Part shown: piece by piece, positions 17,740 to 26,395 of the stretch
How the letters are laid out: the number at the start of each line of letters is the position of its first letter
Numbering within the stretch: the stretch's first letter is position 1
Assembly: GCF_004000985.1 (NCBI RefSeq)
Contig: NZ_BIMH01000005.1
Coordinates: 147,274 to 211,273, forward strand
Reading direction: 5' to 3'
DNA: 64,000 bases
Source of the DNA: Paenibacillus validus NBRC 15382
Lineage (GTDB): Bacteria > Bacillota > Bacilli > Paenibacillales > NBRC-103111
Translations under genes and position numbers: made by a program
Notes under the pieces: generated by a model
Told to the model about the DNA's origin: nothing
The model's database searches: none
The model's input: only the letters and a program-made list of their open reading frames with translations

Positions 17740-18633
17740 ATGGGGAATATTCAATTTTTGCTTGAATTAATATTTGCCGGAGTCTGTGTAGGATCCGTTT
17801 ATTCCCTCGTAGCTCATGGGTTTAACATGACATTTTGGTCCAGCAAGGTTCTCAACTTCGGTCATGGGCCGTTTATTATGTTCTGTTCCATGCTCATTCT
17901 ATCATTTCTTAATATGGGAATTTCCTGGGCAGTCGCCATTGTGTTTGGACTCATTTGCATTTCATTGCTGGGAATTATACTGGAGAGGGTTTCGATTCGT
18001 CCCTTAATCAAATATCCTTCCAGTATGGGATGGGTCGTGTCCACGCTCGGTACCGGACTGTTTTTACAGGCGCTGGCATCGAAAATATGGGGATCGCAAG
18101 CGATAGCGTATCCTGCATTTCTGTTCACAAGCACGGACTACGTTCCGCTGCTCAGCGTAAAGTTGTCCTCCCAATACTTGCTCGTCTTATTCGCTGCGCT
18201 ATTTATCATGCTGTTCATGGAAATGGTCATGCACAAGACGATATGGGGGAAAGCAATGAAAGCGGTCTCTTACGATCCGACATTAGCCCGCATTATGGGA
18301 ATAAAATCGAAGCTCGTCATTACGTATTCCTTTATTTTGAGCGCGATTTTGGCTGGCATCGCCGGTTTCCTGATCGCACCGATTTACGGGACGGTCAGCC
18401 CTGACTTCGGGATGAACATTATGGTGCTTGGCTTTGTCGCGACCGTACTTGGCGGGGTGGGAAGTTCGAAAGGCGCTTTAATAGGCGGCATACTGGTCGG
18501 CGTTATTGAAAAACTGGTTGGGGGGTATCTGTCCAGTTCCGCAGAGCACGGGGTTGCCTTTGCTATTTTGATCCTCATTCTCGCGATAAAGCCCGAAGGC
18601 TTGTTCGGGTCCAGGGCGGTGCTGAAAGTATGA
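17740..18633 (+). CDS. Liv-type ABC transporter permease (LivH-like)
   Basis: This is the first membrane subunit of the importer, 297 residues with about eight hydrophobic segments. It has the family motif near the end (GFVATVLGGVGSSKGALIGG), which contacts the ATPase. The start is ATG 17740, with GAGGAGG just upstream; the frame opens earlier inside the preceding gene without a ribosome binding site. Its stop overlaps the next start (ATGA). Confidence 0.92.
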   Translation: MGNIQFLLELIFAGVCVGSVYSLVAHGFNMTFWSSKVLNFGHGPFIMFCSMLILSFLNMGISWAVAIVFGLICISLLGIILERVSIRPLIKYPSSMGWVVSTLGTGLFLQALASKIWGSQAIAYPAFLFTSTDYVPLLSVKLSSQYLLVLFAALFIMLFMEMVMHKTIWGKAMKAVSYDPTLARIMGIKSKLVITYSFILSAILAGIAGFLIAPIYGTVSPDFGMNIMVLGFVATVLGGVGSSKGALIGGILVGVIEKLVGGYLSSSAEHGVAFAILILILAIKPEGLFGSRAVLKV

Positions 18634-20450
18634 CGACGATGAGCATGAAGAAAGGCGTTCAGCCCGTATTGACGATGATCCTTGTTCTGCTGGTTGCCGC
18701 AGCTCCATTGTTTATGTCACCTTCTAATGTGCAGCTGTTTATTTTTTGGGGAATCAATATTTTGTTAGCGCAAAGCATTAACCTGCTGAGCGGTCTCGGC
18801 GGTCAAATCTCTCTCGGCCATGCGGCGTTTTATGCGATAGGTGCTTATGTTTCCGCCATCTTCATGGTGCGTTTCGGTTTTCCATTATATGTTACGATTT
18901 TACTGTCGGCTGCTGTAAACGCATTGGTAGGATTTCTTGTTTCATTTCCGGCCGGAAGAGTCAGAGAATTTTACTTGGCGATGATGACCTTGGGCTTCGG
19001 TTTCGTGATCGAGGAGATCATCAAAGAATGGTCCAGCGTCACCGGTGGGGTCATGGGATTAAGCGGAATCCCTTCACCCAAGCTGGGCACCATGCTTTTG
19101 TTCGGCATCAAATTGAATTTGATCCACTATTATTGGATCGTATTTCTGGTTGTCGCGTTGATTGTGTGGATGCTGCGGAATTTCGTCCAGTCGTACTACG
19201 GCCGTTCCTTTCTGGCTATTCACCGGAGCGAACTCTCCGCATCCAGTATCGGCATCTCTCCGGGCCGGGTCAAGCAGCTCGCCTATACGATGAGCGCTTG
19301 CCTGGCGGGTATTGCCGGTGCGCTGTATGCGCATCTGATGGCTTACATCGGGGCGAATTCTTTCGGCATGATGCAATCGATTGAAATTCTTGTTATGGGC
19401 ATACTTGGCGGATTCGGAACCATTATCGGTCCCATTCTCGGCGCTGGATTTTTGACTTTTATTGCAAACAAGCTGCAATTTATTAAAGATTATCAGCTGA
19501 TGATTTATTCGCTTCTTCTCGTCATTTCCTTTCTGTTTATCCCCAGAGGCTTTGCCGGCTTATTGGGAATCCGTACGGCACTTAGCAAGGAAAAACGTCT
19601 CCAAAAGGTAAAGCCGATTTCTGAGGTTAAGCCTCTGCGCATTCCCGGGAGGGAGGCACGCACGCTTTCCTGCAGCCCTCATCACAAAGTTTTAAAAGTG
19701 GAAGGCGTGATCAAGGATTTTGGCGGACTTCGCGCGCTGCAGCATGTGAGCCTGGAGCTGGGGCAAGGTACCATTCTGGGCTTGGTAGGTCCTAACGGTT
19801 CGGGGAAAAGCACATTGGTCAACGTGATCAGCGGCGTTTACCCGGTGACTGAAGGCAAAATCAGTTTCGGCAAGGCAGAAATCACCAATATGCCTACGCA
19901 TGCCATTGCCGGTCAGGGCATTATTCGAACCTTTCAGGACCCGCACAATGTCGGCAATATGACGGTCAAGGAAAATCTGCTGTTAGGCAAACATCAAAAA
20001 TACCAATCCGGCATTGTGTCCTGCGTTCTCAATTTGAAAAGCTCTCTGCTTGAAGAACAGGAAATGCTGGTCAAAGTTCATGAAATGATGGAGCTCTGTT
20101 CACTCGCACAGTACTCGGAAGAATTGGTCGAAAATTTACCGTATGGCGTACAGCGAATGGTTGAAGTGGCAAGAGCGATTCTGGCTGAACCTGAATTGCT
20201 GCTCCTGGATGAGCCGGCAGCGGGATTGTCCGAGCATGAAATGCAGGAATTAAGCAAGCTTATCCGGTATGTCAAGACGCTAGGGATCTCGGTCATCCTC
20301 ATTGATCATCATATGGAATTTCTAATGGGTCTTATCGATGAGGTGATCGTATTGGATTCCGGTAAAATGATCTATTCGGGCGATGCGCAGGGCATGCAAA
20401 CGAATCAGCAGGTGATTGAAGCCTATTTGGGGGTTGCGAATCATGCTTAG
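18630..20450 (+). CDS. Fused Liv-type permease-ATPase (LivM-LivG fusion)
   Basis: A single 606-residue chain joins the second permease to the first ATPase. Residues 1 to about 310 are a LivM-like membrane domain (SGLGGQISLGHAAFYAIGAY). About residues 350-606 are a LivG-like nucleotide-binding domain with Walker A GPNGSGKST near 385, the atypical signature YGVQRMVEVARAI, and Walker B LLLLDEPAAGLSE. A basic linker of about 40 residues separates them. It overlaps the upstream gene by 4 bases and livF by 8, so all importer genes are coupled. The fusion fixes one permease to one ATPase in the complex. Confidence 0.92.
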   Translation: MTTMSMKKGVQPVLTMILVLLVAAAPLFMSPSNVQLFIFWGINILLAQSINLLSGLGGQISLGHAAFYAIGAYVSAIFMVRFGFPLYVTILLSAAVNALVGFLVSFPAGRVREFYLAMMTLGFGFVIEEIIKEWSSVTGGVMGLSGIPSPKLGTMLLFGIKLNLIHYYWIVFLVVALIVWMLRNFVQSYYGRSFLAIHRSELSASSIGISPGRVKQLAYTMSACLAGIAGALYAHLMAYIGANSFGMMQSIEILVMGILGGFGTIIGPILGAGFLTFIANKLQFIKDYQLMIYSLLLVISFLFIPRGFAGLLGIRTALSKEKRLQKVKPISEVKPLRIPGREARTLSCSPHHKVLKVEGVIKDFGGLRALQHVSLELGQGTILGLVGPNGSGKSTLVNVISGVYPVTEGKISFGKAEITNMPTHAIAGQGIIRTFQDPHNVGNMTVKENLLLGKHQKYQSGIVSCVLNLKSSLLEEQEMLVKVHEMMELCSLAQYSEELVENLPYGVQRMVEVARAILAEPELLLLDEPAAGLSEHEMQELSKLIRYVKTLGISVILIDHHMEFLMGLIDEVIVLDSGKMIYSGDAQGMQTNQQVIEAYLGVANHA

Positions 20451-21174
20451 CGTGCGGAATGTACATGTCAGTTATGGTCCAATCAAAGCCTTGAAAGGGG
20501 TTTCCCTTGACATTCGAAGCAAGGGGATTACCGCCATCATTGGCGCGAACGGTTCGGGGAAAACGACCCTGCTTAATTTCATCAGCGGGTTGGTAACGCC
20601 CGAGGAGGGCGACCTGCTGTTTGAAGGAATCTCCATTGCAGCATGGCCTACGGAAGCCCGGGTCAAACAAGGCATCGCTCACGTAATGGAGGGGCGCCGT
20701 TTATTCAAGGACCAAACGGTCCACGATAATTTGCGGCTGGCCGCACATTTTCGTACACCCAGGCTTGAGAAGAAAACGATAGCCAACAAGATTGAGCAGG
20801 TGTTTCAGCGGTTTCCGATTCTGGAAAGCAAGAAGCATCAGCTGGCCGGCACGCTCAGCGGGGGACAGCAGCAGCTGTTGATTATATCGGCGGCTTTGCT
20901 TTCGGCTCCTAAATTGCTTCTGCTCGACGAGCCGTCTCTGGGTTTGGCTCCGGTTATTATCGACGAGGTATATGCATTTTTGCAAGAGCTTAATCAGGCG
21001 GGAATGACTATATTTATTTCGGAACAGATGGCGGCTCTCGCGCTGCGCATCGCCGACTATGGCTATGTGCTGGATCGCGGCGCAATCGTGAAAAGCGGGG
21101 ACAGCGCTTATTTGAAAGATTTGCTCGCTTCCGACGATCTTTCGTCCATCTATTTGGGTAAAGGTAACCATTAG
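20443..21174 (+). CDS. Liv-type ABC transporter ATPase (LivF-like)
   Basis: This is the second ATPase subunit, 243 residues. Walker A is GANGSGKTT near residue 37, the signature is LSGGQQQLL, Walker B is LLLLDEPSLGLAP, and the H-loop position is occupied by Glu in ISEQM, as is usual for LivF. The MEGRRLF stretch is typical of the family. The start is ATG 20443 inside the end of the fusion gene. It completes the importer with the upstream permeases. Confidence 0.93.
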   Translation: MLSVRNVHVSYGPIKALKGVSLDIRSKGITAIIGANGSGKTTLLNFISGLVTPEEGDLLFEGISIAAWPTEARVKQGIAHVMEGRRLFKDQTVHDNLRLAAHFRTPRLEKKTIANKIEQVFQRFPILESKKHQLAGTLSGGQQQLLIISAALLSAPKLLLLDEPSLGLAPVIIDEVYAFLQELNQAGMTIFISEQMAALALRIADYGYVLDRGAIVKSGDSAYLKDLLASDDLSSIYLGKGNH

Positions 21175-21187
21175 AGGAGTGATGTTC

Positions 21188-22375
21188 ATGTCAAGCTGCT
21201 ACCGGTTTATTCCGGTTGAGAAAGTGTTCCATGGTGCTGGCGTCATTGAAAATTTGCCTGCGGAAATCGATCGTTTAGGCGCCAGGAAAGCTGCATTGCT
21301 TACCAGTAACAGCCTGTTCGCTTCTCCGGTTATCAAACGCTTGGAACAGCTGTTGGGAAGCCGTTTGGAGGTTGTCCTCTCGGGTACCGTACAGCACGCG
21401 CCAAGCCAGTCGATTTTCGAAATCGCTTCCAGGCTGAGGGACCGGGGTATCGACCTGTTAATCAGTTTAGGTGGCGGCACGGTCATCGACTCTGCAAAGG
21501 CCATCGCTTTAGTATTGGGAGAGGGCCTCGATGAGCCGCAGCAATTACAATCGTATTCGGTCAAATTCGAGTATCCCGATAAAATCGAAATTCCTCAAGT
21601 CAAGCAAAAATTAATACCGCACATCGCCGTTCCAACGACTTTGTCCGCAGCCGAGTTTTCCAACATTATCGGCATTACAGATGAGCACAGGAAGGTAAAG
21701 GAACTGTACATCGATGACCAATTGACGCCGAAAGTCGTATATATGGATCCGGAGCTCTGCACGGACACGCCGGACTGGCTGTGGTCGGCCACCGGGATGA
21801 GAGCGCTGGATCATGCCATTGAAACCGTTTATTCCAAGCAAACTCACCCCATCACTACGGCACTCGCGCTCCAATCGATCCGGCTGCTGAGCGAATATCT
21901 TCCGAAATGTAAAAAAGATCCAGCGGATTTGCAAGCGAAGCTGCAATGTCAAATGGCTGCCTGGATGTCGTTCTTTGGCGTGAGCAACGTGATGATGGGA
22001 CTCAGCCACGGCATCGGACACCAAATAGGAGCCCATGCCAACGTTGCCCACGGCGTCACTTCCTGCATTATGCTTCCGCATGTCATGCGCTTTTCGCTGC
22101 CCTTTACCTTGGAACAGCAAGCCCTGATCAGTGCCGCCATGGGGGGCGAAGTAAGCGGCAGGAGTGTGGAGGAAGCCGCCGCAATGGCTTCGCAGCTGGT
22201 GGTCAAACTGGTGGCTGATTTGCAGCTGCCGCTTAGGCTTCGCGATGTCCAGGTGCGCAAAGAGCAGTTTCAACCGATTGCGGAGGACGCCATGAGAGAT
22301 CTGGTCGTGGCAAGCAGTCCCAGACCTGTACAAGGAACCGGCGAGATTGTAGCTCTTCTCGAAGCCGCATGGTAG
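21188..22375 (+). CDS. Iron-containing alcohol dehydrogenase family protein
   Basis: This is a group III metal-dependent NAD(P) dehydrogenase of about 395 residues. The N-terminal dinucleotide domain has SLGGGTVIDSAKAI. The C-terminal metal site has three visible histidines in D-H-A-I-E-T, S-H-G-I-G-H and A-H-G. ATG 21188 suits the GAGGAG at 21174-21179 best; GTG 21179 and ATG 21182 are too close to it. The family also includes maleylacetate reductases and 1,3-propanediol dehydrogenases, so the substrate is open. It lies 13 bases after the importer, so it probably oxidises the imported alcohol or reduces a pathway intermediate. Confidence 0.88.
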   Translation: MSSCYRFIPVEKVFHGAGVIENLPAEIDRLGARKAALLTSNSLFASPVIKRLEQLLGSRLEVVLSGTVQHAPSQSIFEIASRLRDRGIDLLISLGGGTVIDSAKAIALVLGEGLDEPQQLQSYSVKFEYPDKIEIPQVKQKLIPHIAVPTTLSAAEFSNIIGITDEHRKVKELYIDDQLTPKVVYMDPELCTDTPDWLWSATGMRALDHAIETVYSKQTHPITTALALQSIRLLSEYLPKCKKDPADLQAKLQCQMAAWMSFFGVSNVMMGLSHGIGHQIGAHANVAHGVTSCIMLPHVMRFSLPFTLEQQALISAAMGGEVSGRSVEEAAAMASQLVVKLVADLQLPLRLRDVQVRKEQFQPIAEDAMRDLVVASSPRPVQGTGEIVALLEAAW

Positions 22376-22409
22376 GGAAGTGTAATTCATGATAAGAGGT
22401 GAGAGACGA

Positions 22410-23198
22410 ATGCGGGGAAGACTGGCAGGGAAAGTAGCGCTTATCACCGGTGCTTCGAGAGGTCTTGGAGCGCTGGAAGCCGTTATGTTCGCCAAAGAAG
22501 GAGCGCAGGCCGTTATCGTGTCCGATGTTAGCCAGTCGGCTTTGCAGGAGACGGTGAAGGCGGTGGAAGAACTGGGCGGAGCGACGACTGTTATTCCGCT
22601 TGAACTGAATGTCACCCTTGAAGAAGATTGGACCCAGGCGGCAATCTCGATCGAGAAGCGGTTTGGGAAACTGGATATTTTAGTCAACAACGCGGGAATT
22701 ACCAAGAGGGAACGGTTTGTCGACTGCTCTCTGGCCGATTGGAACCGGGTGATTGCCGTTAACCAGACCGGCGTATTTCTTGGGATGAAATATAGTGCGC
22801 CGCTGCTCCGAAAGTCAGGCCGCGGGTCGATTATTAATATGTCGTCGATCGCCGGAGTGACCGGTTATTTTGCAGCTCCCTATACAGCGAGTAAATGGGC
22901 GGTGAGAGGAATGACCAAGGCCGCTGCGCAGGAATTTGGCGGTTGGGGAATCAGGGTGAATTCGGTTAATCCCGGCTTCATCTGGACGCCGCTTACGTTA
23001 CCGGCCAAGCAAATGGTAGAGGCTTTTACCCTCGAACGGGCGGGTGAGCCGGAGGAAGTCGCCCAGGCCGTTATTTTTCTCGCTTCCGACGAATCCTCCT
23101 ACATGACCGGAGGGGAAATAACGCTCGACGGGGGAATGACGGCAGGCGGCGAAATCCGGCTGATCGCCAAGGAACTCGGCATTTATCGTGATGAGTAA
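22410..23198 (+). CDS. Short-chain dehydrogenase/reductase
   Basis: This is a classical SDR of about 262 residues. It has the cofactor motif TGASRGLG, NNAG near residue 90, catalytic Ser in NMSSIAG, and the Tyr-Lys pair in Y-T-A-S-K. An acidic residue after the second beta strand (VSDV) suggests NAD preference. ATG 22410 with AAGAGGTGAG upstream is preferred over ATG 22389. It may oxidise a secondary alcohol to the ketone used by the carboxylase pair (inference). It is the last gene of the importer operon before a palindrome and a new promoter. Confidence 0.88.
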   Translation: MRGRLAGKVALITGASRGLGALEAVMFAKEGAQAVIVSDVSQSALQETVKAVEELGGATTVIPLELNVTLEEDWTQAAISIEKRFGKLDILVNNAGITKRERFVDCSLADWNRVIAVNQTGVFLGMKYSAPLLRKSGRGSIINMSSIAGVTGYFAAPYTASKWAVRGMTKAAAQEFGGWGIRVNSVNPGFIWTPLTLPAKQMVEAFTLERAGEPEEVAQAVIFLASDESSYMTGGEITLDGGMTAGGEIRLIAKELGIYRDE

Positions 23199-23208
23199 TC
23201 CGTCCTGC

Positions 23209-23224
23209 CGCTGAACGTTCAGCG
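23209..23224 (+). other. Perfect 16-bp palindrome after the SDR
   Basis: CGCTGAACGTTCAGCG is fully self-complementary and lies 11 bases after the SDR stop. TCTCCCTTCC follows, so it is a weak terminator candidate at best. It could also be a protein site. Confidence 0.4.
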
Positions 23225-23259
23225 TCTCCCTTCCAAGCAGCAAAGAAATGAACCAGGTA

Positions 23260-23288
23260 TTGCTAAAATACCATCCGGTCGGTATAAT
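23260..23288 (+). promoter_or_regulatory. Promoter with embedded TetR-type operator D1
   Basis: TTGCTA (23260-23265) and TATAAT (23283-23288) are separated by 17 bases. The operator ATACCATCCGGTCGGTAT occupies 23268-23285, filling the spacer and touching the -10. This is a textbook repression arrangement for the thioesterase-tetR operon. Confidence 0.72.
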
Positions 23289-23305
23289 TATCATAAGGTT
23301 AATAA

Positions 23306-23323
23306 ATACCGACCGATCGGTAT
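23306..23323 (+). promoter_or_regulatory. TetR-type operator D2
   Basis: ATACCGACCGATCGGTAT is the most symmetric copy of the motif (only the centre breaks dyad symmetry). It starts 38 bases after D1, in the likely leader of the mRNA. Confidence 0.7.
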
Positions 23324-23349
23324 GTTTCATTGGGGGGAAGGTGAAGGCG

Positions 23350-23790
23350 TTGGTCCATCTTACAGAAATACGCACCCGGTATTGTGAATCGGATGCACTT
23401 GGCCATATTAACAATGTCAGCTATTTTATTTATTTTGAGCAGGCGCGCGTCGATTTTTTGCTGGACAGCGGCATGGTACTTCCATCCGAGAAGTTCCCGT
23501 TTCTTGTTGCTTCGCTGCATTGTGACTACAAGAAGCAGGTCTACATCAATCAGAGCTTGAAGATCCACACCTATGTCATGGATATCGGCAGATCCAGCTT
23601 CAAATTGGGACATGAAATCCATGATAAAGACTCGAACGAGTTGCTGGCAGTAGGCGAAGCGGTCCTGGTGAGTTATGATCTAATTGCGGAGAAAACGACC
23701 CGGCTATCCGATGAGCTGCGTTTCAAGCTGGAAAACTATGTTCGAGTAGAAATTAATAACAGTAAAGGTGTGAAATCAAGTGACGTTTGA
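23350..23790 (+). CDS. Acyl-CoA thioesterase, 4-hydroxybenzoyl-CoA thioesterase (hotdog) family
   Basis: This is a hotdog-fold enzyme that hydrolyses acyl-CoA or aroyl-CoA. The active-site segment E-S-D-A-L-G-H-I-N-N followed by YFIYFEQAR is clear near the N terminus. The open frame extends upstream through promoter and operators, so the real start must be later. TTG 23350 lies 8-10 bases after GGGGGGAAGG and gives 146 residues; GTG 23341 is too close. It overlaps the tetR start by 11 bases. It probably recycles CoA or limits toxic acyl-CoA build-up in the pathway. Confidence 0.82.
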   Translation: MVHLTEIRTRYCESDALGHINNVSYFIYFEQARVDFLLDSGMVLPSEKFPFLVASLHCDYKKQVYINQSLKIHTYVMDIGRSSFKLGHEIHDKDSNELLAVGEAVLVSYDLIAEKTTRLSDELRFKLENYVRVEINNSKGVKSSDV

Positions 23791-24382
23791 CGGATCTTCA
23801 GTGAACCGCAGGCAGGGAAGCGATACAAAAACGGAAATTTTGGACATCGCGTTGTCTCTGTTTGTTAAGAAAGGGTATCATGAAACCTCCATGCAGGATA
23901 TTGCCGACACAGCCGGTCTAACCAAAGGCGGATTATATTACTACATAAAGAGCAAGGACGACGTACTGTTTTTGCTACACGACCGCTTTATTGTCGAAGG
24001 ATTAAGACGTTTGCGTCTGGTAGAGGCCGAATCACTTGAGCCTGAGCATAAGCTGATCGAACTGCTGAAGATGCACCTGCAGATCATTGACCAATTCAAG
24101 GACGACATTACCCTGTTCTTTAACTGTATGAAGTATTTAAGCGACGACAAAAAGCAGGCCGTACAAGAGAAGCGGGATGAATACGAAGACATCTTCGTGC
24201 GCGTCTTGGAAGAAGGCAAGAACAAAGGCGTCTTTAAAGTCGAGGACAGCCACATCGTCGTGCTGTATGTTCTGGGAGCCTGCAACTTTATGCATACCTG
24301 GTATAAGCCGGGCAAAGGAAAGTCGATCGAGGAGCTGTCGGATATCTTTATTACTCTCATCACCAAAGGCTTATTTCAGTAA
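23780..24382 (+). CDS. TetR family transcriptional regulator of the catabolic island
   Basis: It has a TetR N-terminal helix-turn-helix at about residues 18-64 (MQDIADTAGLTKGGLYYYIKSKDDV) and a helical ligand domain resembling fatty-acid/acyl-CoA-responsive members. At 200 residues it has the typical length. The start is GTG 23780 behind AAAGGTG, inside the end of the thioesterase gene. Two operator-like palindromes lie in its own operon promoter, with more copies before the carboxylase and importer genes. It is therefore the best candidate for binding ATACC-N8-GGTAT, probably released by an acyl-CoA or pathway intermediate (inference). Confidence 0.9.
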   Translation: MTFDGSSVNRRQGSDTKTEILDIALSLFVKKGYHETSMQDIADTAGLTKGGLYYYIKSKDDVLFLLHDRFIVEGLRRLRLVEAESLEPEHKLIELLKMHLQIIDQFKDDITLFFNCMKYLSDDKKQAVQEKRDEYEDIFVRVLEEGKNKGVFKVEDSHIVVLYVLGACNFMHTWYKPGKGKSIEELSDIFITLITKGLFQ

Positions 24383-24403
24383 AACCGAAAAGGGGACGGT
24401 AAC

Positions 24404-25366
24404 GTGAAGATAAGCAAAGAGCGGCTGCTCGAACTTTATGAAACGATGATGAAGATACGAAATTTCGAAGAGAGAGTCTCCGGGCTGTTTGCCGGCGGGC
24501 ACATTCCCGGATTCCTCCATCTCTATGTCGGGCAGGAAGCGGTGGCGGCCGGTGTTTGCGCCAATCTTCACAAGGACGATTACATCACGAGCACCCACCG
24601 CGGACACGGACACTGCATCGCCAAAGGCGCCGACGTCAAACGGATGATGGCCGAATTATTCGGCAAACGGACCGGTTACTGCAAAGGAAAAGGCGGTTCC
24701 ATGCACGTCGTCGACGTCAACTTGGGGATCCTTGGCGCTAACGGAATCGTCGGTGCGGGCATGCCGATTGCGGTGGGGGCGGCTTTTTCCGCCAAAACCA
24801 AGGGCACCGGCCAGGTTGCCGTAGCCTTCTTTGGAGAAGGTGCGACGGGAACGGGCTATTTTCACGAATCGTTGAATTTGGCTGCCGTTCTGAAGCTGCC
24901 CGCCATCTTTGTATGCGAGAGCAATCAATATGCGGAATTCACTCCTCGGGAAAAACATTTGCCGGTGAAAACCGTGGCGGAGCGAAGCAAAGCGTACGGG
25001 ATCGAAGGCCATGCTATGAATGGAAATAATGTGGTGGAAGTATTTGAAGAGCTGTCGGCCATTGTGGCCAAGGTGCGTAAGGGAGGAGGACCTGTCATCG
25101 TGGAATGCTTCACCAATCGTTGGAGCGGCCACTATGAAGGCGATCCGCAAAAATATCGTCCGGCCGGCGAGGCTGAAGCGTGGAGGAAGAAGGATCCGAT
25201 CCTCCATGTGGAACAAGTGCTGCGTGAGCAGTATGACGTTGATATAACGGAGCTTGCCGCGATCAAGGATCAGGTCGAGCGCGAAATCGATGAAGCGGAG
25301 CGGTTTTCGATGGAAAGCCCGCTGCCCGAAGGCGAAGAAACGCTGCAGGACGTTTATGCTTCTTAA
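24404..25366 (+). CDS. Thiamine-diphosphate dehydrogenase E1 alpha (AcoA-like), second complex
   Basis: This is an E1 alpha subunit of 320 residues, paralogous to the one at 6520 and sharing the run GYCKGKGG-x-MH and GILGANGIVG. The thiamine-diphosphate motif is G-E-G-A-T-G-T-G near residue 147, where the usual D is replaced by E and the usual N by G, and it ends in E-S-N. The GTG start at 24404 follows GGGGACGG. It is encoded 21 bases after tetR and leads the second complex. The altered cofactor motif is conservative, and a substrate different from the first complex is likely. Confidence 0.9.
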   Translation: MKISKERLLELYETMMKIRNFEERVSGLFAGGHIPGFLHLYVGQEAVAAGVCANLHKDDYITSTHRGHGHCIAKGADVKRMMAELFGKRTGYCKGKGGSMHVVDVNLGILGANGIVGAGMPIAVGAAFSAKTKGTGQVAVAFFGEGATGTGYFHESLNLAAVLKLPAIFVCESNQYAEFTPREKHLPVKTVAERSKAYGIEGHAMNGNNVVEVFEELSAIVAKVRKGGGPVIVECFTNRWSGHYEGDPQKYRPAGEAEAWRKKDPILHVEQVLREQYDVDITELAAIKDQVEREIDEAERFSMESPLPEGEETLQDVYAS

Positions 25367-25383
25367 CTTGGGAGGTGGAAGTT

Positions 25384-26382
25384 TTGGCGGTACTGCGATA
25401 CAACCAGGCCATTAATTTGGCGTTGAAAGAGGAAATGCACAGGGACGAAAGCATCATTTTGGCCGGAGAGGATATTGCGGCGTCAGGCGGATCGTTCGGC
25501 GTGACGCGCGGCTTGATGGAGGAATTCGGCGAAGCCCGGGTTGTCGACACGCCCATCAGTGAAGGTGCGATTATCGGCATGGCCGTCGGTTCCGCCGCCA
25601 GCGGGCTCCGGCCGGTCGTCGAAATCATGTTTATGGACTTCATCGGTGTCTGCTTTGACATGATTATCAACCAAACGGCGAAAATGCGGTTTATGTCCGG
25701 CGGACAAATGAAAATGCCGCTCGTCATTCGTACGCAGGCCGGGGCGGGATCAAACGCGGGGCCGCAGCATTCGCAAAGCCTGGAAGCGCTGCTTATGCAT
25801 ATTCCCGGACTGAAAGTAGTGATGCCCTCGAACCCTTACGATGCGAAGGGCCTGCTCAAAGCAGCGATACGCGACGATGATCCCGTTATTTTCATTGAGC
25901 ACAAGATGCTGTACAGCTCGAAGGGAGAGATCCCCGATGAAGAATACACCGTTCCGCTCGGTCAGGCAAAGGTAGTTAAGGAAGGCCGCGATGTGACCGT
26001 CATTGCGCTTGGCCAGATGGTCAACAAAGCGCTGCAGGCGGCACAGGTGCTGGAGGAGTCGGGAATCAGCGTGGAGCTGATTGATCCGCGGACGGTTACT
26101 CCGCTCGATAAGGAAACGATTCTCGAATCGGTGAAGAAAACGGGAAGGCTCGTTATCGTTCACGAAGCGGTGAAAATCGGCGGGATCGGAGCCGAGCTGG
26201 CCGCGATGGTGCAGGAGGAGGCGTTCGACTACCTGGATGCTCCCATTCAAAGGGTCGCCGCTCCGTTCTCGCCTGTACCGTACAGCAAACCGCTCGAGCA
26301 TTACTATATGCCGAATGAGAATAATATTATCGAAGCGGTTCAGCGAATCTGTGTGGGCAGACAGTTCGCAGCTGCGAAGTAG
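25384..26382 (+). CDS. Thiamine-diphosphate dehydrogenase E1 beta (AcoB-like), second complex
   Basis: This is the beta partner of the preceding gene, 332 residues. Transketolase-type signatures GEDIAASGGSFGVTRG, GGQMKMPLVIRTQAG and H-S-Q-S-L-E-A are present, and the C-terminal domain has DPRTVTPLD and VHEAV. The start is TTG 25384 behind GGGAGGTGG; GTG 25375 lies within the ribosome binding site itself. It is clearly paralogous to the E1 beta at 7495. Confidence 0.91.
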   Translation: MAVLRYNQAINLALKEEMHRDESIILAGEDIAASGGSFGVTRGLMEEFGEARVVDTPISEGAIIGMAVGSAASGLRPVVEIMFMDFIGVCFDMIINQTAKMRFMSGGQMKMPLVIRTQAGAGSNAGPQHSQSLEALLMHIPGLKVVMPSNPYDAKGLLKAAIRDDDPVIFIEHKMLYSSKGEIPDEEYTVPLGQAKVVKEGRDVTVIALGQMVNKALQAAQVLEESGISVELIDPRTVTPLDKETILESVKKTGRLVIVHEAVKIGGIGAELAAMVQEEAFDYLDAPIQRVAAPFSPVPYSKPLEHYYMPNENNIIEAVQRICVGRQFAAAK

Positions 26383-26395
26383 GGAGGGGGACGGA

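Noticed and set aside
21611..22705. Long minus-strand open frame of 364 codons opposite the Fe-ADH and SDR genes
   Set aside because: It is antisense to two genes with clear motifs, has no ribosome binding site and shows no recognisable domain.
23248..23349. N-terminal extension of the thioesterase
   Set aside because: It would cover the promoter and both operators; TTG 23350 has the proper ribosome binding site.
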